The notes under the pieces were generated by a model that was not told where the DNA came from, ran no database searches, and was given only the letters and a program-made list of their open reading frames with translations. A DNA stretch of 64,000 nucleotides. Origin: Xiphophorus maculatus. Taxonomy: Eukaryota > Chordata > Actinopteri > Cyprinodontiformes > Poeciliidae. Made by a program: the position numbers and the translations under genes. The stretch lies in contig NC_036453.1 of NCBI RefSeq assembly GCF_002775205.1, forward strand, positions 9,023,594 to 9,087,593, read 5' to 3'. This document shows, piece after piece, positions 58,301-64,000 of the stretch; positions within the stretch are counted from its first letter, which is position 1, and every line of letters begins with the position of its first letter.

Positions 58301-59290
58301 AATCAAAACAGATTTTATTCCTAAATGATTCAAATCCATCTATCACCTAAAGCACAGGTGTCAAATTCCAGTACCACTGTCCTGCAACTTTTAGATGTGC
58401 CTCTACTGCACCACACCTGAATAGAATAATTAGGTCATTGGCAAGGATCTGGAGAACTTATCTACACAAGGAGGAGGTAATTAAGCCATTTCATTCCTAG
58501 TGTTTTGTAGCTCTGGCACATCTAAAAACTGCAGGACAGTGACCTATCAGGACTGGAGTTTGCCTAAAGTCTCTCCGCCTCTTGCAGGGCTAGCTTAAAA
58601 TTTGACATCCTGCACAGCACGTTACACTGCTTTTGTCAGCACTTACACTCACTGAAGGCAGCAACATCTCTTTTTCGAGGTTTGAAACGCTGGCCTGTTA
58701 GCATAGGCTTCTTTTGCCTTTGATTACTCATTAAAGACACTTGAAATTCCTTTTTGGATCAAAAACAGCCCGTCGAAAAAGTGGTACAACTGGACTGGGT
58801 CGAAGAGCTGCTTGTGGCTCGAGAGTCACAGGTTCACCACCCCTGATCTAGACTTACCTTCTATCTTCTGTATCTATCTTAGGTCCACCATCAGAAATGC
58901 CAAAAGCATCCACAGCAAATCCAGGCAGAAACTAAGTCAGGACGCCTATCGCAGGAACAGTAGGCGTTACTTGCAGCAGAAAGGTGTCACCCCTCCAAAA
59001 CAGAACTCTGGGAAGGTGCCACTGAAGGAGAGGAAGAATGAGGGTAATAAAGAACAAGCTTTGATATTTGCAGCTGGTACAATCTGAATGGCGCCACATA
59101 ATCTCTCTTCTGTATTCATTCAACAGACAACATTCCCGAAGTGTCTGAATCCAGTTCAGAAAGTGAACTGAAGAAAGAAGCTCCAGTCATCCCACCGCGG
59201 CCCAGCCCGGAGCTCATCCTGGAGCGCTGCACCGACGGCACTCGCAAGAAAATGAGCATTCATAAGTCGCGCTCCAGCTCTTCCAGTTAG
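46119..59290 (+). CDS. ncf1: p47phox, organiser subunit of the phagocyte NADPH oxidase (11 exons)
   Basis: Coding exons: 46119-46190, 46333-46413, 46503-46578, 51354-51519, 51631-51689, 52019-52141, 56684-56791, 56875-56992, 57371-57478, 58883-59043, 59127-59290. All introns are GT-AG and phases join without a break to 411 codons plus TAG; human p47phox has 390 residues, also from 11 exons. The ATG is the first codon of a conserved [18 protein letters not shown] start. PX domain is about residues 4-121, with Arg42 and an IPSLPAP PxxP motif at 72-78. SH3-A is about 158-215 (NGWWFCQC, WW at 194-195) and SH3-B about 230-284 (DGWWVV, WW at 264-265). The autoinhibitory polybasic segment (about 296-332) keeps RRST (S305/T306, matching human S303/S304) and [10 protein letters not shown]. 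The C-terminal [11 protein letters not shown] (377-387) fits the site that binds p67phox. The protein is cytosolic; on phosphorylation it opens, binds membrane phosphoinositides and p22phox, and brings p67phox to NOX2 for superoxide production. Odd: an acidic serine stretch before, and a basic serine-rich tail after, the proline motif. Confidence 0.97.
47403..47500 (-). mobile_element. LINE 3' tail with (AGAAT)n, in ncf1 intron 3
   Basis: About eleven AGAAT units followed by AATAAACC..ATCCTCTGAGGGAAAATT, the reverse of the tail type seen at 20100-20252. Confidence 0.65.
47938..48066. mobile_element. CATCCATCC-type retroposon
   Basis: Related to 30317-30423: shares CTATCTCCAGCTAACGTT and GGACAGGTCGCCAGTCTGTC. 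Confidence 0.75.
48157..48382. mobile_element. hAT MITE, ncf1 intron 3
   Basis: The ends CAGGGGTGTCAAACTCCAG and GGAGTTTGACACCTGTG bound 226 bp. The exact 8-bp duplication CACTAGAC is at 48149-48156 and 48383-48390. Same family and size as 15238-15463. Confidence 0.93.
48483..49435 (-). mobile_element. 5'-truncated Rex1-like LINE, ncf1 intron 3
   Basis: An uninterrupted - strand frame covers the catalytic palm motif FADDTT (codons at about 49360-49377) and continues to [42 protein letters not shown] and [16 protein letters not shown], ending near 48685. This is the reverse-transcriptase to C-terminal part of a Rex1/CR1-group element. A 3' tail with GACAATAAAGATTT follows. The frame is intact but lacks the N-terminal half of ORF2, so it cannot move. 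The family name is inferred. Confidence 0.8.
52600..53362. mobile_element. Harbinger-type element remnant, ncf1 intron 6
   Basis: The right end reads TTTATGCATGAGGCCCC (to 53364), the complement of a Harbinger-type GGGGCCTCATGCATAAA terminus. The interior has GC-rich GCGCACAC words. Block GTAATTGTGGCACAGC at 52738 recurs at 54751. No left terminus was found. Confidence 0.45.
53382..53472. repeat. AT-rich palindromes
   Basis: 53424-53445 and 53451-53472 are perfect 22-bp inverted arms around a 5-base loop. A second, 11-bp pair joins 53382-53392 to 53401-53411. They are cruciform-prone. Confidence 0.85.
53707..53744. repeat. 15-bp perfect hairpin
   Basis: 53707-53721 (GACCCATTCTGTCTG) pairs exactly with 53730-53744 over an 8-base loop. 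Confidence 0.85.
54745..54975 (+). pseudogene. Harbinger transposase N-terminal fragment
   Basis: The frame reads [19 protein letters not shown] followed by [12 protein letters not shown], the helix-rich N-terminal pattern (R-D-x-x-D-x-L ... RF-x-x-x-x-I-x-x-L) of HARBI1-like transposases. The DDE domain is missing. It lies in ncf1 intron 6 between two Harbinger-type ends. Confidence 0.55.
55030..55334 (+). mobile_element. LINE 3' tail with (ATT)n
   Basis: A short degraded coding remnant at about 55060-55130 (TRCHSL) precedes an AT-rich tail ending in about 26 ATT units (55256-55334), as at the L2-like element that opens the window. Confidence 0.5.
55508..55612. mobile_element. Harbinger-type terminal fragment
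   Basis: Ends TTTTAAGCATGAGGCCCC; same terminus type as 53348-53364 and same orientation. Confidence 0.45.
58353..58561. mobile_element. hAT MITE, ncf1 intron 9, right end clipped
   Basis: The left end CACAGGTGTCAAATTCCAG and body match 48157-48382. The last bases of the right end are missing. The flanking octamers ACCTAAAG and GCCTAAAG match at 7 of 8. Confidence 0.85.
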
Positions 59291-59744
59291 CACCAGGATT
59301 ATCAGGGAGACGTTTCTTTTCAGCGCTTAAAGTCAAGATGTGGTGATCTGTTTGCTTCTCATCACAGCATTTCTGATGTATTAGACTTTTAATTTTGTAG
59401 CTTCTAGCAAACACATTTTCAGAGGCAAACTTTTAGAGAAACTATAGCTTCACGCTGACTGCACTGTGCTGTTTTATTTTTTTTTCTCACCCAAAACTTG
59501 TATAGTATTTAGTTCTGCATCCCACAGACCTCATTCTAATTTTAAGTGGCCTAAATATATTTTTAGATTGCATGAGTTAATTCGGCCTACTCTCATTTTG
59601 ACACAGAAACAAACTCAGCTTTTAACTCCATTTTTCTTTATTTGCCTTTATTCAAGACTAAACAAATATGCTAAGAAAATACATGGGCCATTAAATGTTA
59701 CTTCATCTTGTGTTTTTGTAATCTCTGCTTTTATTTATTTGCTC

Positions 59745-59750
59745 AATAAA
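59745..59750 (+). terminator. ncf1 polyadenylation signal
   Basis: AATAAA 455 bp after the ncf1 stop. It is the first clear signal downstream, so the 3' UTR probably ends near 59770. Confidence 0.75.
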
Positions 59751-59774
59751 TTTCTAAAACAATGAAACAAATTA

Positions 59775-60820
59775 ACACTGTAGAGTGTAAAACAGGGGGG
59801 AAATTTTGTGTTCAGTTACTTCAGTTTTCTTTATTTTCCAAATGCCAAATGAATTTAGTCATTAAGAATGAGATAATTTATTGCAGAAACTTTATTATAA
59901 ACAGAACAAAGGCATTTAAACTTTTGCTTAAAAACGTAAAAGAGCTTGTGGTTTTGGTTTCTTTTTTGTGGTTTATAACCTAAATTGGCAAAAGGATAGG
60001 GAAAATAATTCTAGAATTGCTGCTGCTCAAAAAAACACATGTCGGAGTAGCTCTGTTATGTTAGTTATTTTTTCCTGTGTCTAGACTTTTGTTCATTTGT
60101 CAATTTTTTGTCTATGGAATTTCATGCTTGGACCATTAGTCCCTCAGGTATTGAATGCTATCCAGCAGGAAGAATATTTGCTCTTACTGTTTTACTTTTG
60201 GATAGCTATGATAGTTAAACATGGCTGCAAGTGATTGTTTTTGGTACTAGGAGCAGCCGAGTTGCCATTCACATTCTCAAATAATACCTGAACTACGACC
60301 AGAAAACCCAGATGAAGTCAAAATAAGTCATCATGGATGTGAGGCATCTAAACATAGAGCCAGACAAAGATTTAAAGAGGACCAGCAAAAGCAAATGAAG
60401 TGGATTGGAAGTGCTTTCCAACAACTCGTGGTGTCAACCAGAACATGTTATTGAAGAATGTTGTCTCTGCAGTTTGGAAAGTGAGCTGTTAGCATGTCTT
60501 AAGACTCAAGACTGGACCCTCTGTTAGAGCAGAAACTCAAGATTCATTGCATTTACTAGAGCTCCAGAGCTCCTACCTGCTCAGAACATTATCATCAAAT
60601 CTTTAACATACTTGAATGATATAAGTAACGGCAACATTTAATTTCCCTTGGAGATAAGGTATTTTTTAATTTAATGGAATTGCTAAGAAAGTTATAAGGT
60701 GTCTTATTCCTAATCTGTTGTGCTTGGTTTTCCAACATTTATCATAAAGTATACTAATGTAATATTTATCATTGTATTATAAATTTCTTAGTGTTTTTCA
60801 AAATATTAAAGGGACAAAAA
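59775..60820. other. intergenic, nothing recognised
   Basis: No supported feature between the ncf1 3' end and tRNA-Trp. Confidence 0.4.
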
Positions 60821-60825
60821 AACAA

Positions 60826-60897
60826 TGACCCCGACGTGATTTGAACACGCAACCTTCTGATCTGGAGTCAGACGCGCTACCGTTGCGCCACGAGGTC
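60826..60897 (-). tRNA. tRNA-Trp (CCA)
   Basis: The 72-nt gene matches the vertebrate tRNA-Trp form: acceptor GACCTCG/CGGGGTC, A-box TGGCGCAACGG, anticodon arm TCTGACTCCAGATCAGA and B-box GTTCAAATCAC. A run of seven T follows on the - strand within about ten bases. No mismatches seen; likely functional. Confidence 0.96.
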
Positions 60898-61326
60898 CTG
60901 TCCAAATGGTCTTCGTAAATCTATATATGAAGAAAGGGAGATCTTGTGATTCTCTGAGGTGTTAATATGATTGTAAACATTGCTCTGTGTCTATTTGAAA
61001 TGCTGGAAGATAACATTCGACTTAACCGTGCGCTGGTTTTTGGCAGCTTAAAACTATCGGCATTGGCAAGTCAAAGAAACTAGTTATTTAAAAAAAAAAA
61101 AAGCTGAATTCTGTCTGACTATTATTGAATAAAGGTTTACAGACAAGTGACAACAAATGTCTACTAGCGTTACTTTTTCTTAAACGGAAAAAATACCAGG
61201 TACTTTCTGTCGTGAATACATGCACAGCCAATGAATGGTTAGCTTAACACGTAACCGTCCTACAGTGTACATTTTAGGACATCCTCGGATCTCAGAAAAA
61301 CATCCTTACTCAGCAGAACAGACGGC

Positions 61327-61440
61327 CTCAGATAGCAGATCAATCGACAGAAACCCTTCAGATCTATACATCCAAAAGAACATATTCTCAGATAACAGGA
61401 AAAGCGACAGACACCCTTCACATCTATACATCCAGACGGT
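61327..61440. repeat. 60-bp tandem duplication upstream of tRNA-Glu
   Basis: Two diverged copies start CTCAGATA at 61327 and 61387 and share GCGACAGA/ATCGACAGA, ACCCTTCA and ATCTATACATCCA. They end 14 bp before the tRNA. Confidence 0.8.
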
Positions 61441-61453
61441 GAACGTCGTAAAG

Positions 61454-61525
61454 TCCCTGGTGGTCTAGTGGTTAGGATTCGGCGCTCTCACCGCCGCGGC
61501 CCGGGTTCGATTCCCGGTCAGGGAA
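61454..61525 (+). tRNA. tRNA-Glu (CTC)
   Basis: The 72-nt gene has acceptor TCCCTGG/TCAGGGA, A-box TGGTCTAGTGG, anticodon arm CGGCGCTCTCACCGCCG (CTC) and B-box GGTTCGATTCC. A TTTT terminator is at 61530-61533. Looks fully intact. Confidence 0.97.
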
Positions 61526-61539
61526 TTTCTTTTCACAAC

Positions 61540-62045
61540 TCGATTGACCTGAAAAATGTTGACTAGAATGTAATCTACAGATATAACGTTTCGAACTCCA
61601 TATCTGTATATTTGCATCAATTACTTTTTTGTATAACCGCATTATATGCTTAATTTCACTGACCGTCAAACAAAAGCTATGTAACTCCTGATGAATGGTC
61701 CACAGCTACATCAGAATCTGCTATGTAAATCTCGTTTTACGAATCCCAAAATATTAAAAGTTTTGAGGGAATTTATTCAAGCACCGATAACAGACATGCC
61801 AAATGTGAGAAGACCGATGTTTCTCGTGTGTATCTCCATCCTCACCCCTGTTCTGCAGATTGCTTGTCTTGATTTACAGCAATGGAAGACTGACAAGCCT
61901 AGGGATTTAGAATAAGCCGGACGTAAAGCTGGATGCCTTCAAAATAAAATAAAATAAAGTATATTGGTAAAAATGTATTTATGGTATAAATTTGCAAGAC
62001 TGTCACCTCTAATTTCAGTCCAGTTTTTCCATTCATGTGCAGAAG
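61540..62045. other. intergenic, nothing recognised
   Basis: AT-rich. A short A-rich AAAATAAAATAAA run at 61941 is the only notable pattern. Confidence 0.4.
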
Positions 62046-62049
62046 CATA

Positions 62050-62140
62050 AATATTTTGTAACTTAACTCGAGTCAAGCAAATCTCAATCTCGTTGTAATC
62101 TGTTGATGACAATGACAATAAATCTTATCTTATCTTAAAT
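62050..62140 (+). mobile_element. Rex1-like LINE 3' tail
   Basis: GATGACAATGACAATAAATC followed by (TTATC)n matches, in opposite orientation, the tail of the LINE at 48483. Confidence 0.55.
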
Positions 62141-62574
62141 TTAATTGGCTGAAACTAAGCTAAGCTACAAAAACATAGCCGATACATGACTTGAATTTAT
62201 CCTTAATTAAACGCATTTCCCCTCACAGTGTGGTGTTCAGAATCAGAATCCTTAGTATTTCAAAGAAAATGATGTGGATAGTGGGAGAGACAAACTTCAC
62301 AAAGACTCCAGCAGATGTTCAAAACCAGGTGCTTCCTGCTGCAAACATCTGCATCACTCCACTGCCAAGGACAAGATTAAGTTAGCTGAGTTTGATTTAT
62401 AGAGTTGCTGGACTCAATCTTAAAAATCCTTTAATCTGGATGTCACCACTTATTGGAAGTCTACTGGGGACTTCTGTCATGTTGTCATGGATCTTCCTGA
62501 TCCACATACAGAATCAGTGCAGGACACAGAAAGAAAGATTTAAAGGAGCTTATTTACAATAAAATAAGAAAACA

Positions 62575-62850
62575 TGCACAGTGAAGGAAGGCTTCACAGT
62601 ACATTCAGATATTCACCCATTCATGCAAACATTTATACGCTGTTCATGGCAAGCTACTGGAAAGATACTGGACAGCGAGGCACAGCTGCCTTGGGGTGGT
62701 CTGACGGAATCAATGCCATGCACCAGCAGCACTTGGCCTTCTGGCCACCACCAGCAAGAGAGGTGAGTGAAGTTTCTTGCCCAAAGACACAACGATGGAG
62801 GCAGATGGAGCAGGCGCTCTGTGATAACTGTCCCTGCTGTTACACAAAGA
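62575..62850 (+). repeat. dispersed fish repeat, second copy
   Basis: Shares CATTCACCCATTCA, GGCAAGCTACT and CACAGCTGCC with 37311-37490, and extends it to TTTCTTGCCCAAAGACACAA. ORFs on both strands arise from this repeat. Confidence 0.6.
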
Positions 62851-63039
62851 TGTTGAATGGTAACTGTTTTTCTGTTCATCCTTAAAATTAATGAATAGTT
62901 TAGATTTTCATTTTTTATTAAAATTATTTTCATTAGCCTGACTCTTTAGGGGTGACGACTGAGAGTAATTCCGCAAAAATAATTTTATTCTGAAAATCCT
63001 CTGGGAAACACATTTACTCCTTGCTCCTGCTTGCCACTC

Positions 63040-63320
63040 TGTCCTGCAGTAGCAGCAGGCAGTGCGGTAATACAGAAGGCTTGGAGGATAAGGACCCGAA
63101 GTTCTCTCGGCCTCGTTCCTCCAAATGCCAACACCGGACTCCGAGGGAGAACTCGGATAGCACACCAGGACAGCGGGGCGGCAGGTCGGGACACTCAGCG
63201 AGAACATGGCGGCGGCGACAACAACAACGACCTGCTCTGTCCCGTGGCGTCAATAAATCAAAGAGACCGCGCGACATAACGGACGAGCATCTCTTAACCC
63301 GGGTCAGCGAAAAATAACAC
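63040..63320. promoter_or_regulatory. GC/CpG-rich patch, possible promoter or first exon
   Basis: CpG density is clearly higher than in the surroundings. A GAACATGGCGGCGGCGACA start-like context lies at 63202 (ATG at 63206), with 16 codons to a stop (TAA) and no convincing donor. Overlapping frames are open on both strands for 60-100 codons, none with a recognisable domain. Strand and function are undecided. Confidence 0.3.
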
Positions 63321-64000
63321 AACCTCTAATAGAATGATAGATTTAGTATTCATTATTTGTCTGTCTCCCTGTGCATTAGATTTAATATCTAAAGCTTATT
63401 TTACTGTATGGAAAAATTGTCCTAATTATTACCGTATCACTGTTACTGTCTAGAAATATATAATTTCTTATCCATCCTACTACATCAGTAAATCCTTTAC
63501 TGTGTGTGTCCTCATCCGCAATTTAATTCACATCCTTGTGGATGAAATTGCGCGCAAGAACTCTTCAACCTTGAAGTATGTCGTATTTTGCATAGAAAAA
63601 AATAGATGAAAGGAAAGGACCTACTCCGTATTATTATTATGGGATTATGAATCCCAATAATAATCTGTCTTTTCCTTTACCTCCAGGTTTGTGAAACATA
63701 AACTGAACAGTGAGCAGTTATCTGATTTGCTCACTTTTCTAATTTAATCTGAATGTTGGTGAACCTTCCTTTTTTATGCATTAGCTGCATCATCAGTATT
63801 GTTGACAACTTATAATTATACATTGATGCCCAGTTTTCACTCTGGAGAAAATGGGCATTAAGACTTCACATGCATTCTTGTAGATACGTCAGCAATCATT
63901 CACATATTAAACTGAAATATTTTAGAGTAATCTTTATTGCATCATAGACGAGTGCTGGGTGTCAGGAATTTACTGTATATCTCCTACAGTATTTTGCATA
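63321..64000. other. intergenic, nothing recognised
   Basis: AT-rich, with short inverted words around 63510-63550 (GGATGAAATTG). No gene supported. Confidence 0.4.

Noticed and set aside
62574-62885. 103-codon ORF as a gene
   Set aside because: It coincides with a dispersed repeat also present at 37311-37490.

Overview
This is a window of a vertebrate nuclear genome, almost certainly a teleost fish. The evidence is an intron-bearing vertebrate gene with GT-AG introns, vertebrate-type tRNA genes, and a dense load of repeat families typical of ray-finned fish: L2-, L1- and Rex1-like LINEs, hAT, Harbinger and mariner/Tigger-like DNA transposons, solo LTRs and a tRNA-derived SINE. There are no bacterial operons, CRISPR arrays or phage genes. 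Most short open reading frames are chance or lie in repeats.

Layout. 1-3.1 kb: an L2-like LINE 3' end and fragments of DNA repeats. 3.1-12.9 kb: gene-poor AT-rich DNA with a long GACA/GATA microsatellite. 12.98-19.29 kb: a decayed tandem array of about 1-kb units, each carrying up to five tRNA genes (Tyr, His and initiator Met on +; Arg-ACG and elongator Met on -). It is interrupted by a solo LTR and two hAT-derived segments; a few members still look foldable, including an Arg-ACG, an Arg-CCT and two Tyr-bodied tRNAs with a GTT anticodon. 20.27-25.45 kb: two copies of one hAT-like element in inverted orientation, each with its own later insertion. 29.7-34.9 kb: nested repeats (L2 fragment split by a SINE; a palindromic MITE split by a small retroposon, a putative LTR and an L1; a solo LTR; a Tigger-like element). 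35.7-36.6 kb: a sequence present twice, once interrupted by intron-like DNA and once precisely without it. 37.3-45.3 kb: more repeats and a (TA)n run.

The only protein gene recognised with confidence is ncf1 (p47phox) at 46,119-59,290 on the + strand. Eleven exons join in frame to 411 residues with the order PX, SH3, SH3, polybasic autoinhibitory segment, proline-rich C-terminus. PU.1- and RUNX-like motifs lie just upstream of its start, fitting phagocyte expression. Introns 3 and 6 (4.8 and 4.5 kb) have been filled with transposon fragments. A frameshifted coiled-coil relic on the - strand lies just upstream.

Beyond ncf1, two single-copy, intact-looking tRNA genes are present: Trp-CCA (-) at 60.83 kb and Glu-CTC (+) at 61.45 kb, each with its own oligo-T terminator. 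A GC-rich patch at 63.1-63.3 kb could be a promoter or first exon of a further gene but cannot be assigned.
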